Shown: positions 19,510 to 30,466 of the stretch, in pieces
How positions within the stretch are numbered: the stretch's first letter is position 1
How the letters are laid out: each line of letters begins with the position of its first letter
Assembly: GCF_900103125.1 (NCBI RefSeq)
Contig: NZ_FNJV01000001.1
Coordinates: 124,001-188,000, forward strand
Direction: 5' to 3'
DNA length: 64,000 nt
From: Mucilaginibacter sp. OK268
GTDB taxonomy: Bacteria; Bacteroidota; Bacteroidia; Sphingobacteriales; Sphingobacteriaceae
Notes under the pieces: generated by a model
Seen by the model: the letters and a program-made list of their open reading frames with translations, nothing else
Told to the model about the DNA's origin: nothing
The model's database searches: none
Program-made: the position numbers and the translations under genes

Positions 19510-19660
19510 AGAAGTTTGGCTAAAGCCATAGATATTTTATTTATAATCCGTTGGTTAAAACCAACGGCAATGAAGGAGAGAATTATTATTCTTTTCATTG
19601 CCGTCCCATTTATGGGACGGATAATGAAAACATTTGCAGGCTTTAGCCAAAACAACAATC
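19510..19660. mobile_element. MITE-like inverted-repeat element between the two small lipoprotein genes
   Basis: Outer arms TTTGGCTAAAGCC (near 19514) and GGCTTTAGCCAAA (near 19640) face each other. Inside are two further hairpins, CCGTTGGTT / AACCAACGG and CCGTCCCA / TGGGACGG, and a repeated ATTGCCGT. It has no coding capacity of its own; the long plus-strand frame across it is a by-product. It looks like a non-autonomous repeat inserted between duplicated genes. Confidence 0.6.
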
Positions 19661-19692
19661 TTTCAGGTAGCTGCCACAGCCAACTACCAACA

Positions 19693-19725
19693 AAAAAAGA
19701 GCGGAACACTCACGTACCGCTCTTT
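19693..19725 (-). terminator. Terminator of the second small lipoprotein gene
   Basis: The stem AAAGAGCGG / CCGCTCTTT has a T run on the minus strand. It is a homologue of the hairpin at 19075. Confidence 0.8.
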
Positions 19726-19764
19726 CATCATTTATCAAAACTAACTCACTTAAACTCTACTCAA

Positions 19765-19905
19765 TTAATAACCACGGTCATGGTTATAATAGCCGTTATG
19801 ATATCTGTGATGATATCCATATCCTCCTTCACGTACCACGCAACCTGATGTTACTGATACAACTGCTGCTAATAAAAACATATATGCAAAAAATCTCTTT
19901 TTCAT
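19765..19905 (-). CDS. Small His/Tyr-rich lipoprotein, paralogue of 19143
   Basis: A 46-residue ORF. It starts MKKRFFAYMFLLAAVVSV, has lipobox VTSGC, and its mature part (VVREGGYGYHHRYHNGYYN, then HDRGY) ends with the same HDRGY as its neighbour. Signal peptide, stop context and downstream terminator are all conserved between the two, which supports both being real genes. The upstream sequence (atgatgatt before the start) also matches. Confidence 0.75.
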   Translation of the reverse strand: MKKRFFAYMFLLAAVVSVTSGCVVREGGYGYHHRYHNGYYNHDRGY

Positions 19906-19998
19906 GATGATTGTATTTAAAGTTTTGCCCATCTAATTAAAGATGTATAACTATATGACTGGATAAAAATGAAAAGGATTAATGGAGGATGAAAAGGG

Positions 19999-20964
19999 CT
20001 AACTGACCTTGATTTTTTTGGAGAATTTCAATGCCGGTTTTTCTATCACGATATAAAAGACGTATGCGAAAGCAATGCTGATCAGTATAGCGGTTACGCA
20101 TAAAAATGCCTGGTTGGATACATAAGTTTTTATAAACCTCAAATAAAAAGGCATCACGATGGTATGGGTTAAATACAGCGAATACGATATGTTACCTAAG
20201 AATAAAAATAAAGAGGGTACTTTTTTATTCAGCAAAAGGATAGTTAAACCTGTAACAGCAGGAATGAAACCCGTTAATATCGATACCTTAAAAGCGACGA
20301 CGATACAAAATGCGATTAAGCAGATCATCGCAGTTTTCAGACTTATCTTTTTAATAAAGTATTGGAATACGATATAACCGACCGCAAAATCATATAAATA
20401 GGTAAATATCAGTTCGCGTATGTTTACTTTGAGTAGCATGCATACTAAACTTATCAATAGAAATACCATGATGGATACGATGGGCTTAAGTCGCATCAGC
20501 AGCGGGAGGAATAATCCTAACAAGATGTAATATTGAAACTCGATGCATAACGTCCAGAAGATACCGGTGTACCAGTCGTAACCTTTGAATAAAGGGATCA
20601 GGTAAAAAATATGTAAAACCAAACGGCTGAGATCAAAGTGTTGGGAATATACCCGTCCAAGCAAAAATAATAGCGCTATGGTTGCCCAATAAGGCGGATC
20701 TATCCGGATGCTTCTTTTTAAAAGAAAATTTGGGAATGCCTTTATGGTATAATTCTTTTGACTTAGCGAGTAGGGCAGAACAAAGCCGGAAATAACAAAA
20801 AACATAGCGACTCCCAATTGTCCGCTGAAAAACAGTTGCGTCATGAACTGACCATACTGAACCTGGTTTGTTAAATAAAAATGTACAAAACATACTCCCA
20901 AAGCCGCTACACCCCTTAACAGTACAATGCTTTCAATTTGGTTTTCCTTTTTGAACATGACCAA
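19999..20964 (-). CDS. Membrane acyltransferase (family 3, OafA/YrhL type)
   Basis: A 321-residue inner-membrane protein with about ten hydrophobic segments. The family signature is at the N-terminus: LLRGVAALGVCFVHF, with the catalytic His, and later FFVISGFVLPYSL and RSIRIDPPYW. Members transfer acetyl or other acyl groups to surface sugars such as O-antigen or exopolysaccharide. The substrate is unknown and there are no polysaccharide genes nearby. A second enzyme of the same family is at 46937. Confidence 0.88.
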   Translation of the reverse strand: MVMFKKENQIESIVLLRGVAALGVCFVHFYLTNQVQYGQFMTQLFFSGQLGVAMFFVISGFVLPYSLSQKNYTIKAFPNFLLKRSIRIDPPYWATIALLFLLGRVYSQHFDLSRLVLHIFYLIPLFKGYDWYTGIFWTLCIEFQYYILLGLFLPLLMRLKPIVSIMVFLLISLVCMLLKVNIRELIFTYLYDFAVGYIVFQYFIKKISLKTAMICLIAFCIVVAFKVSILTGFIPAVTGLTILLLNKKVPSLFLFLGNISYSLYLTHTIVMPFYLRFIKTYVSNQAFLCVTAILISIAFAYVFYIVIEKPALKFSKKIKVS

Positions 20965-21021
20965 ATATCATATAATTCTGTATGGTAATGAAATGGGGTG
21001 AGTAAGAGATGTAAGGGGGCG

Positions 21022-21116
21022 GTCATCCTGAACTTGTTTCAGGATCTCAGATTTAGTTCAAAATGGAATCCGATGTATATCTGTCCTGTGGGATCCCGAA
21101 ATAAATTCGGGATGAC
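21022..21116. repeat. Dispersed inverted repeat (GTCATCCTGA type)
   Basis: It starts GTCATCCTGAACTTGTTTCA and ends TTCGGGATGAC. Outer arms GTCATCC and GGATGAC pair, with further internal pairing (cctgaacttgtttcagg; atcccgaaataaattcgggat). It is non-coding. Confidence 0.7.
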
Positions 21117-21133
21117 GGCGGGAGGTGGGTAAC

Positions 21134-21340
21134 CTACACCAAGCCCATGCTCACCCGGTATTCTTGCTGAATAACGAGCAGGCAGCTGGCGCACAGGCAT
21201 CCATCATACAGCTCACTTACGTACTGCACCTCGTTGAGGCTAAGCTGCACGGTACTGCACTGGCACTTGCTGAATGAATTGGCTTTACATTCAAAAGGTG
21301 CTTCACAGCGTTCGCAACGGATGATCTCGTGTTTGGTCAT
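21134..21340 (-). CDS. Cysteine-rich CWC-type small protein
   Basis: 68 residues from MTKHEIIRCERCEAPFEC; the upstream in-frame Met at 21370 lies in a low-complexity repeat ('ccatagtcgatggtcc') and is not credible. It has seven Cys in C-x2-C, C-x7-C-x-C and C-x-C-x2-C patterns, the arrangement of the Cysteine_rich_CWC family, which probably binds zinc. It is cytoplasmic and of unknown function. It sits downstream of the ribonucleotide reductase genes but after their terminator. Confidence 0.75.
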   Translation of the reverse strand: MTKHEIIRCERCEAPFECKANSFSKCQCSTVQLSLNEVQYVSELYDGCLCASCLLVIQQEYRVSMGLV

Positions 21341-21440
21341 TTGTTTTTTAGTCCATAGTCGATGGTCCATAGACCATGGTTATGTTCAACGAAAGTAAAT
21401 AAAGTAGAGATAAATAATAAAATATCAATGTCATTAAATA

Positions 21441-21473
21441 AAAACGTCCATGAACTTTAGTTCACGGACGTTT
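21441..21473 (-). terminator. Terminator of nrdA
   Basis: The stem AACGTCCATGAAC / GTTCACGGACGTT (one mismatch) lies 48 bases past the nrdA stop, with T runs. Confidence 0.85.
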
Positions 21474-21520
21474 GATTATAGTCCTTTATCTTTTGTCTAT
21501 AAATCCTTTATCCAAAAGAA

Positions 21521-23893
21521 TTATGCAGAACAGGTAACGCAACCTTCTTCCATAGAGCAGCTTGGGCCTTCTGGTACGTTGTCGGCTAATTGTTCAACCA
21601 CTTCTGGTATTACAGGCTCCATGTTTGAACCGCCTTGGTTTTCAACGGTGAACTTAACAGCTTGTGATGCCGCTTGAGTACGCAGGTAGTACATACCGGT
21701 TTTTAAGCCTTTTTTCCATGCGTAGAAGTGCATTGAAGTTAATTTCGAAGCGTTTGGCGAGTTGATGAACAGGTTTAATGATTGCGATTGACAAACATAA
21801 GCACCCCTATCGGCAGCCATATCAATGATGTTACGCATCTTGATCTCCCAAACAGTTTTGTATAGTTCTTTAACATCGGCAGGTATTTCGGCAATATCCT
21901 GTATAGATCCGTTGGCGCTGATGATCTTATCTTTCATAGCCGGGGTCCATAAGCCAAGGTTAACCAGATCACGCAGTAAGTATTTGTTCACCACAATGAA
22001 CTCTCCGCTTAATACTCTGCGGGTGTAAATGTTTGAGGTATATGGCTCAAAACACTCGTTGTTACCTAATATTTGTGAAGTAGACGCGGTTGGCATAGGT
22101 GCAACTAACAAAGAGTTACGAACACCATGCTTCATCACATCCTTGCGCAGGGTTTTCCAATCCCAACGGGTGCTGGCAGGTGATACATTCCACAGATCAA
22201 ACTGGAATTTACCTTTTGACAATGGCGAACCCTGGAAAGTTTGATACGGACCTTCGGCAATGGCCAGATCTTTTGAAGCTGTCATAGCTGCATAGTAAAT
22301 GGTTTCGAAGATCTCTTTATTCAGTTGTTTTGCTTCGTCGCTTTCAAACGGCATGCGCAGCTGTATAAAAGTATCGGCCAAACCTTGCACACCTAAGCCA
22401 ATAGGGCGGTGACGCAGGTTTGAGTATTCTGCTTCGGCAACAGGGTAGTAGTTACCATCAATAATACGGTTAAGGTTGATGGTTGCCTGGTAAGTTACAT
22501 CATATAATTTCTGATGATCAAAAGCGCCCTCAATAACGTACCGTGGCAATGCTAATGAAGCCAGGTTACAAACGGCTATCTCATTGGCATCAGTGTATTC
22601 CATAATTTCGGTACAAAGGTTTGAGCTTTTGATAGTACCTAAATTTTGCTGGTTTGATTTTGAATTGGCAGCATCTTTATATAACAGGTACGGTGTACCG
22701 GTTTCAACCTGGGCATCCAGTACGGCAAACCACAGATCCTGCGCTTTGATCACTTTACGGGCACGGCCTTCTTTTTCGTATTTGGTATACAGTGCAACAA
22801 ATTCAGCACCAAAGCAATCGGCCAAACCTGGTGCTTCATGCGGGCAGAACAAGCTCCAATCCTCATTGGCTTCTACACGCTCCATGAACAGGTCAGATAC
22901 CCAAAGGGCGTAGAACAAATCGCGGGCACGCATTTCTTCTTTACCATGGTTTTTACGCAGGTCAAGGAATTCAAATATATCGGCATGCCAAGGCTCTAAA
23001 TAAATAGCGAAGGCGCCTTTACGTTTGCCACCACCCTGGTCAACATAACGGGCGGTATCATTAAACACACGTAGCATCGGGATGATACCGTTGCTGGTAC
23101 CGTTGGTGCCGCTGATGTATGAGCCTGTAGCCCTTACATTGTGGATGCTTAAACCGATACCACCGGCGCTTTGCGAAATTTTGGCGGTTTGTTTTAAAGT
23201 ATCATATATACCATCAATGCTGTCATCTTTCATGGTTAACAGGAAGCATGACGACATTTGTGGTTTTGGTGTACCTGCGTTGAAAAGAGTAGGGGTAGCG
23301 TGGGTAAACCAGCGCTCGCTCATTAAGTGATAAGTTTTAATGGCGCTTTCAATATCGGCTTTGTGGATACCAACCGATACACGCATAAACAGGTGCTGCG
23401 GACGCTCGGCTATTTTACCGTTGATCTTTAACAGGTATGATTTCTCCAGGGTTTTAAAACCGAAGTAGTCAAAACCAAAGTCGCGGTCGTAAATAATGGT
23501 ACTGTCCAGCAATTCGGCGTTAGCTTCAATTACTTCCCAAACGTCATCAGCAATAAGAGACGCGTCTTTGCCGGTTTTTGGATCAATATATTCATGCAGT
23601 AAACGCATGGTTTCAGAGAACGACTTGATGGTGTTTTTATGCAGGTTGGATACCGCTATACGCGATGCCAGCAAAGCATAATCGGGATGCTTGGTGGTTA
23701 ACGATGCCGCCGTTTCTGCAGCCAGGTTATCCAGCTCGGAGGTAGTAACCCCGTCAAACAAACCTTCAATTACTTTTTTGGCCACATCAATGGGGTCAAC
23801 CAGGTTAAACCCATAGCACAGTTTTTCTATACGTGCTGTGATCTTGTCGAATTTTACCGACTCTTTTCTACCGTCTCTTTTTACTACAAGCAT
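21521..23893 (-). CDS. nrdA: Ribonucleoside-diphosphate reductase, class I large subunit
   Basis: Reduces ribonucleotides to deoxyribonucleotides for DNA synthesis. The 790-residue protein starts with an ATP-cone ([24 protein letters not shown] split by convention, ~1-90), then the ten-stranded barrel with [20 protein letters not shown] (active-site Cys), NLCTEI (Cys plus Glu) and [19 protein letters not shown], and the C-terminal swinging-arm cysteines (CVTC). The beta subunit lies directly upstream on the same strand with a 206-bp gap holding a large inverted repeat. Together they form a class Ia-type enzyme. Confidence 0.98.
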   Translation of the reverse strand: MLVVKRDGRKESVKFDKITARIEKLCYGFNLVDPIDVAKKVIEGLFDGVTTSELDNLAAETAASLTTKHPDYALLASRIAVSNLHKNTIKSFSETMRLLHEYIDPKTGKDASLIADDVWEVIEANAELLDSTIIYDRDFGFDYFGFKTLEKSYLLKINGKIAERPQHLFMRVSVGIHKADIESAIKTYHLMSERWFTHATPTLFNAGTPKPQMSSCFLLTMKDDSIDGIYDTLKQTAKISQSAGGIGLSIHNVRATGSYISGTNGTSNGIIPMLRVFNDTARYVDQGGGKRKGAFAIYLEPWHADIFEFLDLRKNHGKEEMRARDLFYALWVSDLFMERVEANEDWSLFCPHEAPGLADCFGAEFVALYTKYEKEGRARKVIKAQDLWFAVLDAQVETGTPYLLYKDAANSKSNQQNLGTIKSSNLCTEIMEYTDANEIAVCNLASLALPRYVIEGAFDHQKLYDVTYQATINLNRIIDGNYYPVAEAEYSNLRHRPIGLGVQGLADTFIQLRMPFESDEAKQLNKEIFETIYYAAMTASKDLAIAEGPYQTFQGSPLSKGKFQFDLWNVSPASTRWDWKTLRKDVMKHGVRNSLLVAPMPTASTSQILGNNECFEPYTSNIYTRRVLSGEFIVVNKYLLRDLVNLGLWTPAMKDKIISANGSIQDIAEIPADVKELYKTVWEIKMRNIIDMAADRGAYVCQSQSLNLFINSPNASKLTSMHFYAWKKGLKTGMYYLRTQAASQAVKFTVENQGGSNMEPVIPEVVEQLADNVPEGPSCSMEEGCVTCSA

Positions 23894-23970
23894 GTTTTCG
23901 AGTATTTAGAAGCTGGTGTCAGGTAGCAAGCCCTATACCAACTTGTGTATATAGTGTGTTAATTAATTTT

Positions 23971-24095
23971 AGTATCGAGTAGTTAGTATCAAGTATCAAG
24001 ACTTTGTACCAACTGTTGTTATTTAGTATCTGGTAATTAGTAGGAGGTGTCAGGATTGCTTTTGTCATGATACTTGATACTAACTACTTGATACT
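23971..24095. repeat. Self-complementary phrase element between nrdB and nrdA
   Basis: The 28-base arms at 23971-23998 and 24068-24095 pair with one mismatch. They are built from repeats of AGTATCAAGTA / TACTTGATACT, with a ~70-base spacer. The element would fold in the nrdB-nrdA transcript. Confidence 0.8.
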
Positions 24096-24099
24096 GCCT

Positions 24100-25071
24100 C
24101 TAAAAATCCTCGTCCAATGAAAATGCCTTGCTTTCGGCATTGTTCATTACGCCGCTTTTCTGATAGTCGCCTACGCGTTTTTCAAAGAAATTGGTTTTTC
24201 CTTGCAGGGAAATCATTTCCATGAAATCAAACGGATTGGTAGCGCCGTAATGTTTTTCGTAACCCAGTTCGCCCAACCATCTGTCGGCCACAAACTCGAT
24301 ATACTGGCTCATCATTTTGGCGTTCATGCCAATCAGGTTAACCGGCAGGGCATCGGTCACAAATTCTTTTTCTATCTCTACCGCGTCGGTAATGATTTTG
24401 ATAACCTGCTCGGCAGGTAACCTGTTTTGCAACATTTTGTATAACAGGCAGGCAAATTCACAATGCGAACCTTCATCGCGCGATATCAGTTCGTTGCTGA
24501 AGGTTAGTCCCGGCATCAGGCCACGTTTTTTAAGCCAGAATATAGAGCAAAAGCTGCCCGAAAAGAAAATACCTTCTACCGCGGCAAAGGCTACCAGGCG
24601 TTCAGCAAAATTGCCGTCGTTTATCCAACGCAGCGCCCATTCGGCTTTTTTACCTACACATGGCACGGTATCAATGGCATGAAACAGGCGGTCTTTTTCG
24701 GCCGGGTCTTTTATATAAGTATCAATAAGCAGGGCATAGGTTTCGGAGTGGATGTTCTCCATCATGATCTGGAAACCGTAGAAACAACGGGCTTCGGGCA
24801 ATTGCACCTCGCTCATAAAGTTTACAGCCAGGTTCTCGTTCACGATGCCATCACTTGCCGCGAAGAAAGCCAGGATGTGTGAAATAAAATGTCGCTCACC
24901 ATCGTTCAGGTTTTCCCAGTGTTTCATATCGTCCGAAAGGTCGATCTCCTCGGCCGTCCAAAAACTGGCTTCGGCCTTTTTGTACATTTCCCAAATAGCA
25001 GGATATTTAATCGGCAGAATTACAAACCTGTCCTTGTTTTCTTTGAGTAATATTTCATCTTCCTGTTTCAT
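24100..25071 (-). CDS. nrdB: Ribonucleoside-diphosphate reductase, class I small subunit
   Basis: A 323-residue four-helix diiron protein that makes the radical used by NrdA. Visible features are [11 protein letters not shown] (first ligand region), [15 protein letters not shown], the E-x2-H pair in [13 protein letters not shown], and the second E-x2-H in [13 protein letters not shown]-terminal tail ends AFSLDEDF and would dock on NrdA. It is upstream of nrdA, the reverse of the order in many proteobacteria but usual in this phylum. Confidence 0.97.
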   Translation of the reverse strand: MKQEDEILLKENKDRFVILPIKYPAIWEMYKKAEASFWTAEEIDLSDDMKHWENLNDGERHFISHILAFFAASDGIVNENLAVNFMSEVQLPEARCFYGFQIMMENIHSETYALLIDTYIKDPAEKDRLFHAIDTVPCVGKKAEWALRWINDGNFAERLVAFAAVEGIFFSGSFCSIFWLKKRGLMPGLTFSNELISRDEGSHCEFACLLYKMLQNRLPAEQVIKIITDAVEIEKEFVTDALPVNLIGMNAKMMSQYIEFVADRWLGELGYEKHYGATNPFDFMEMISLQGKTNFFEKRVGDYQKSGVMNNAESKAFSLDEDF

Positions 25072-25580
25072 ATGATACCTTTTTTATTGTTCCTTTTTAT
25101 TACTTCAAGCAATCAGACACGAAAGCCACCCCAGTTTTTCAATTAGGGAGTTTGGATATTTGCGTTGGGTCTGACCAATCACAGGTTTTATTATGTAACG
25201 TACTGGCAGCTAAGTTCTTGTGTTTTGGATGGGGAATACATCCGGCTGTCTTTTGAATACTTTTTGCGAACCTTGTTCAACAAAGTTAATGTTTGAAACC
25301 CCAAGTTTTTAATGATAGTTTTACACAAACCCCCGAGTTATTAACACTTTAATGCCCTTATCTGATAAAAGAAAAAATTAATGAACTTGATTACAGTCGG
25401 TTAAAAAATGTAGGCTGATTTTGCCCTCAAAATATTTGCTAAAAACGATAATTTAACATTAAGAATTAGTTGACTTAACACCGACAATTATTGCGAATTG
25501 TATAACGGCTTTGCTAAGCACCAATTACAACTTTGAAATTGACCGAAAAAATGGGCTGATTTTGCAATTGTGGAAAACGA
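25072..25580. other. Intergenic region upstream of nrdB, no gene seen
   Basis: About 510 bases without a credible coding frame. A TAACTTTG box on the minus strand (25281-25288) could be a -7 element for nrdB but has no well-placed -33 box. The words 'ggctgattttgc' occur twice (near 25414 and 25552). Nothing else was recognised. Confidence 0.4.
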
Positions 25581-25615
25581 AATATCCCAACAGGCTAATC
25601 ACCCGCCGGGATATT
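25581..25615 (-). terminator. Terminator of msrB
   Basis: On the minus strand AATATCCCGGCGGG pairs with CCTGTTGGGATATT, using G-U pairs in RNA. It lies just past the msrB stop. Confidence 0.7.
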
Positions 25616-25625
25616 CCTAAAAGTT

Positions 25626-26003
25626 TTAATTATTTTTTATATCGTCGGCCGATACAAATTTCATCGATACCGAATTAACACAATGGCGGATATTTTTTGG
25701 TGTAAGGTATTCCCCCTCAAACACATGACCCAAATGGGCTCCGCAATTGGCACATACAATCTCTACACGGCGTCCGTCGGCATCTGGTACCCGTTTTACA
25801 GCTCCGGGTATTTCATCGTCAAAACTTGGCCAGCCGCAGTGCGACTCGAATTTTGATGCGGATGTGTATAGCGGCGTATCGCAGCGTTTGCAAACATACA
25901 GGCCCTCGGCCTTATTGTCCAGCAAAGCCCCGGTAAACGGTCTTTCGGTTCCTTTATGCAATATCACCCATTCTTCATCGGGTGTTAACTGATTATATTC
26001 CAT
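25626..26003 (-). CDS. msrB: Peptide-methionine (R)-S-oxide reductase
   Basis: A 125-residue MsrB that repairs R-methionine sulfoxide in proteins. Two zinc-binding C-x2-C pairs are visible (CKRC, CANC), and GWPSFDD and [10 protein letters not shown] are family motifs. The usual catalytic residue region is [11 protein letters not shown], with Cys in RHCVNS. The start [12 protein letters not shown] is typical for the stand-alone cytoplasmic form. It is monocistronic. Confidence 0.96.
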   Translation of the reverse strand: MEYNQLTPDEEWVILHKGTERPFTGALLDNKAEGLYVCKRCDTPLYTSASKFESHCGWPSFDDEIPGAVKRVPDADGRRVEIVCANCGAHLGHVFEGEYLTPKNIRHCVNSVSMKFVSADDIKNN

Positions 26004-26178
26004 GTTATTTAATTAGTGAATTATTGAGTTAGCGAATTAGTGATTACGATATTTCACCTTTTTTACTTACTTAAAGATACGGAATTTTGCCCGGATGGAT
26101 GGCTTCTAAGAGGAGTGTTTACACTGATTTGACATGGGGTTTTAGATGTGTAGATGAGGGATGCACTAATATAAAAGT

Positions 26179-26220
26179 TGTCATCCTGAGCGTAGCGAAG
26201 GATCTTCTTCAGTATGCCTG
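26179..26220. repeat. Solo arm of a GTCATCCTGAGCGTAGCGAA-type repeat
   Basis: It begins GTCATCCTGAGCGTAGCGAA and has no complementary arm nearby. It is a half copy of the dispersed family, 55 bases before a complete one. Confidence 0.6.
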
Positions 26221-26253
26221 TCGGATAACAGATACTTCAAACGTTCAGCTTGA

Positions 26254-27383
<1,130 letters not shown>

Positions 27384-27405
27384 TTAATTACTATGTCCGA
27401 ACGGG

Positions 27406-27480
27406 TGTCATGCTGAGCGCCGTCGAAGCATGGTGAATTGGCCTCTGCGCTTTACCCTTCGACGGAGCTCAGGGTGACAG
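27406..27480. repeat. Dispersed inverted repeat (GTCATGCTGAGC type)
   Basis: GTCATGCTGAGCGCCGTCGAAG pairs imperfectly with CTTCGACGGAGCTCAGGGTGAC when read in two blocks. It lies between the cupin and aldo/keto reductase genes and could reduce read-through. Confidence 0.7.
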
Positions 27481-27496
27481 CCCCTTTCAGACACTA

Positions 27497-27895
27497 TTAT
27501 TGATTATTGTATTGCTCGTCTGTAACGTGCTCCAGCCAGTCAACGGGCGAGCCATTGTGTTTTTCCTGGATAGCGATATGGCTCAGGGCCGTAGTAGTTG
27601 TAGCGCCATGCCAATGTTTTTCGCTAGGGGCAAACCACACCACATCTCCCGGGTGAACATTTTCTATCGGCCCACCTTCACGTTGCACCCAGCCGCTGCC
27701 GGCGGTAATAATAAGGGTTTGACCAAGCGGATGGGTATGCCATGCCGTACGGGCGCCCGGCTCAAAAGTAACCAGCGCCATAGCCACGCGCGATGGGTCT
27801 GGCGGGTTAAAAAGCGGGTCGATACGTACTGTTCCGGTAAAATATTCTGCGGGACCTTTACCCGAAGGCTGCGACCCGATGCGTTTAATTTCCAT
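27497..27895 (-). CDS. Small cupin protein
   Basis: A 132-residue single-domain cupin. The first motif is [23 protein letters not shown] in pieces (two His and a Gln as metal ligands). The second is [18 protein letters not shown] (His ligand). Closest in pattern to the bacterial cupins that include manganese-dependent hydroxynitrile lyases and putative decarboxylase partners, but the reaction cannot be assigned. It lies between an AraC regulator and an aldo/keto reductase. Confidence 0.88.
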   Translation of the reverse strand: MEIKRIGSQPSGKGPAEYFTGTVRIDPLFNPPDPSRVAMALVTFEPGARTAWHTHPLGQTLIITAGSGWVQREGGPIENVHPGDVVWFAPSEKHWHGATTTTALSHIAIQEKHNGSPVDWLEHVTDEQYNNQ

Positions 27896-28014
27896 AAGAT
27901 GATCTGTTTGATACTTTTACTACACTAATTTATCCATTAGTGTTTTAGGTAGCACAAAGATACCACAGCAAACAGGTAGGCGGTTAATGAATATCAAATA
28001 GAAGAGTAAGAAAA

Positions 28015-28896
28015 TCAAACAGCTTTAGCCCTTAACGCTTTGGGGATGGTTCCGGTAATTCTTTTAAAATAGTTGTTAAAATAGGTGGGGTATTCAAACC
28101 CTAAAGCATAAGCAATTTCGGCCGTACTCCAGTCGGTATGCTGCAACAGAGCTTTGGCTTCGCTGATGATACGGTCGGCGATATGGGCGGTGGTAGGCTT
28201 GCCCGTAATTTCCCTTACCGAGCGATTGAGGTGATTAACGTGTACCGACAGGTTTTGTGCAAAGTCCTGCGCAGTTTTTAACTTCAGCGGCCGGTCGGCG
28301 CTTTCAATAGGAAATTGCCTTTCCAATAGTTCCAAAAACAAAGAGGTGGTACGGGACGACGCGTTTTTGTGCTTGATAAAATTATCGGCAGGCTGCATCT
28401 TCATCGCCTCGTGGATAAGCAGATTGATGTAATTGCGGATCAGGTCGTTCTTGTACAGATAGTCCGTGCTTTGTTCCTCCAGCATCTTTTTAAAGATGGT
28501 ATTGGCAAATGCAGCCTGCTCCGTATTTAATGAAAATGCAGGGTTACCGCCAATTTTAAACAAGGGCGATTCCTGCAGACTTTGCGAGCGCTCATTGGCT
28601 TTCAGAAACGTTTCTGTAAATAAACAGGCATACCCGGTTTGTTTTTCGGAGTGCAGTTCGGCAGCATAAGGGATGTGCGGATTGGCAAAGAATAAGGAGG
28701 AGCCTTCCAGGTTAATGCTCCTGTCGGCATAATGTATAGTACTTTTAGCATTCAGGATACATACCTTATAAAAATCTTTGCGCCGGTAAGCCGGCACACG
28801 GCTTGCGCCGGTTTCTATTTCGTATACCTTAAAACCTTTAAGCTTTAAATCAACCGCGTGGGCATCGCAAAGCGCAGCCATTCCTTTATCATCCAT
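28015..28896 (-). CDS. AraC-family transcriptional regulator
   Basis: A 293-residue protein with an N-terminal cupin-like sensing half (~20-170) and a C-terminal double-HTH AraC domain (~185-290). The second HTH ends in the family signature AEIAYALGFEYPTYFNNYF then KRITGTIPKALR. It is probably the local regulator of the cupin and aldo/keto reductase genes that follow on the same strand. Such regulator-cupin-AKR groups recur in Bacteroidetes; the link here is inference. Confidence 0.88.
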   Translation of the reverse strand: MDDKGMAALCDAHAVDLKLKGFKVYEIETGASRVPAYRRKDFYKVCILNAKSTIHYADRSINLEGSSLFFANPHIPYAAELHSEKQTGYACLFTETFLKANERSQSLQESPLFKIGGNPAFSLNTEQAAFANTIFKKMLEEQSTDYLYKNDLIRNYINLLIHEAMKMQPADNFIKHKNASSRTTSLFLELLERQFPIESADRPLKLKTAQDFAQNLSVHVNHLNRSVREITGKPTTAHIADRIISEAKALLQHTDWSTAEIAYALGFEYPTYFNNYFKRITGTIPKALRAKAV

Positions 28897-28964
28897 AAAG
28901 TAAAAATAAGAAAAACAAATAGTAAAATGTAAGTGGACTCACCCGATCTGCGCTTCGCTGGATC

Positions 28965-29122
28965 ACCCTCTCCGGCTTCGCCGGAAAGAGGGGAAAAGAA
29001 GGTATAAAAAATAACGTCATTGCGAGCGTAGCGTGGCAATCCCCGATATACAGAGGCGCTCTGTATATCGGGGATTGCCACGTCGTTCCTCCTCGCAATG
29101 ACGCGTGGGTAATTTCACCCAC
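28965..29122. repeat. Composite repeat: CCCTCTCCGGC hairpin plus dispersed inverted repeat
   Basis: The hairpin CTCTCCGGC / GCCGGAAAGAG (28968-28992) comes first. Next is an element 29015-29103 starting CGTCATTGCGAGCGTAGCG and ending CTCGCAATGACG, with an inner 22-base self-complementary core around 'gatatacagag / ctctgtatatc'. A small GTGGGT / ACCCAC hairpin follows. It is non-coding. Confidence 0.75.
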
Positions 29123-29127
29123 AAAAA

Positions 29128-29156
29128 AAATCCCGGCCAAACCTGACCGGGATTTT
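29128..29156 (-). terminator. Terminator of sucD
   Basis: The stem ATCCCGG / CCGGGAT is followed on the minus strand by eight T. It lies ~45 bases past the sucD stop. Confidence 0.9.
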
Positions 29157-29197
29157 AAATATGATTTTCCAGTTCCCCCTTCAGGGGGGTAGGGGGC

Positions 29198-30076
29198 TTA
29201 AGCTAATTTAGCCAGTTCCTCTGCCATGGCAGCGCCAATTTCGGCGGGAGATGCCACTACGCGGATACCGCACTCGGCCATGATCTTCATTTTAGCGGCA
29301 GCAGTATCATCTGCACCACCAACAATAGCACCGGCGTGACCCATACGGCGTCCCGGAGGCGCTGTTTGGCCGGCGATGAAACCTACTACAGGTTTGGTAC
29401 CGTTAGCTTTGATCCAGCGGGCAGCTTCAGCTTCCATGCCTCCGCCAATTTCGCCTATCATGATGATACCGTGTGTATCCGGATCGTTCATCAACAATTC
29501 AACAGCTTCTTTGGTAGGTGTACCAATGATTGGGTCGCCACCAATACCAATAGCGGTAGTGATACCTAAACCGGCTTTAACCACCTGGTCAACTGCTTCG
29601 TAAGTTAAAGTTCCTGATTTAGACACTACGCCCACATGACCTTTTTTGAAAATAAAGCCTGGCATAATACCAATTTTGCTTTCATCGGCGGTGATGATGC
29701 CCGGGCAGTTAGGGCCAATAAGGCGTGAATCCTTATCGCTTAAATATTCTTTTACCTCGATCATATCCTTTGTAGGGATACCTTCGGTGATACAAACAAT
29801 AACTTTAATACCAGCTTCGGCGGCTTCCATAATGGCATCCGCACCAAAAGCCGGAGGTACAAAAATGATAGATACATCGGCGCCTGTAGCAGTAACCGCG
29901 TCTTTAACAGTATTAAAAACCGGCCTGTCTAAATGTTGCTGACCGCCTTTACCCGGTGTAACACCCCCAACAAGTTGGGTACCATAAGCAATCATTTGCT
30001 CCGCATGGTAAGTACCTTCTTTACCTGTGAAACCCTGTACAATAACTTTAGAATTTTTATTTACGAGAACACTCAT
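29198..30076 (-). CDS. sucD: Succinyl-CoA synthetase alpha subunit
   Basis: A 292-residue TCA-cycle enzyme subunit (succinyl-CoA to succinate with NTP formation). The CoA-binding Rossmann start is [20 protein letters not shown], then [20 protein letters not shown] and the phospho-histidine loop GHAGAIVGG (His247). The beta subunit (sucC) is not adjacent, which is common in Bacteroidetes. It is monocistronic with its own promoter and terminator. Confidence 0.98.
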   Translation of the reverse strand: MSVLVNKNSKVIVQGFTGKEGTYHAEQMIAYGTQLVGGVTPGKGGQQHLDRPVFNTVKDAVTATGADVSIIFVPPAFGADAIMEAAEAGIKVIVCITEGIPTKDMIEVKEYLSDKDSRLIGPNCPGIITADESKIGIMPGFIFKKGHVGVVSKSGTLTYEAVDQVVKAGLGITTAIGIGGDPIIGTPTKEAVELLMNDPDTHGIIMIGEIGGGMEAEAARWIKANGTKPVVGFIAGQTAPPGRRMGHAGAIVGGADDTAAAKMKIMAECGIRVVASPAEIGAAMAEELAKLA

Positions 30077-30098
30077 TGGCTTTTTTCGTTTAGTACGG

Positions 30099-30129
30099 CA
30101 AAGCTAAAGTTATTGACAATAAAGTCAAA
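30099..30129 (-). promoter_or_regulatory. Promoter of sucD
   Basis: On the minus strand TTTG (30126-30129) is followed by 19 bases and TAGCTTTG (30099-30106). This is a full match to the Bacteroidetes consensus, 22 bases upstream of the start codon. Confidence 0.8.
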
Positions 30130-30231
30130 TTAAATTTAGCCGCACAAAGCGCTAATGCGGTAACAATTTTATTTGTTAACATAAAGTTGACTTTTGGGTT
30201 ATCAGAAAGAGCTTGTTTTAAGATTCGTTAA

Positions 30232-30386
30232 CGTCATTGCGAGGCACGAAGCAATCTCTATACTGTACAGAGTAGCTATGCATATTTGACCTACCTATGT
30301 AGAGATTATTAATATCATGTTTGTTTTTATAGGTATTAATGAGCTCCCTCCGGTCGGTTGTCTTCGTGCCTCACAGCAATGACGCG
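30232..30386. repeat. Dispersed inverted repeat, expanded copy
   Basis: The left arm CGTCATTGCGAGGCACGAAG faces the right arm CTTCGTGCCTCACAGCAATGACG in two blocks. The middle is longer (about 100 bases) and the right arm has small insertions, so it is a decaying copy of the family at 46779. Confidence 0.75.
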
Positions 30387-30466
30387 CGAAGAAGCAGATC
30401 ATCTTTGTCAGCTATCTGTTTTGCAACATTTTTAATTAATTTAGCCCCACATTACCCCTTAACACT

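Noticed and set aside
19471..19848. Plus-strand 125-codon frame
   Set aside because: It crosses the MITE-like element, a terminator and, antisense, the small lipoprotein gene at 19765.
23943..23960. NrdR-box-like sequence (TGTGTATATAGTGTG) upstream of nrdA
   Set aside because: Only the right half matches the NrdR consensus and no second box was found at the proper spacing, so it is not listed as a regulatory site.
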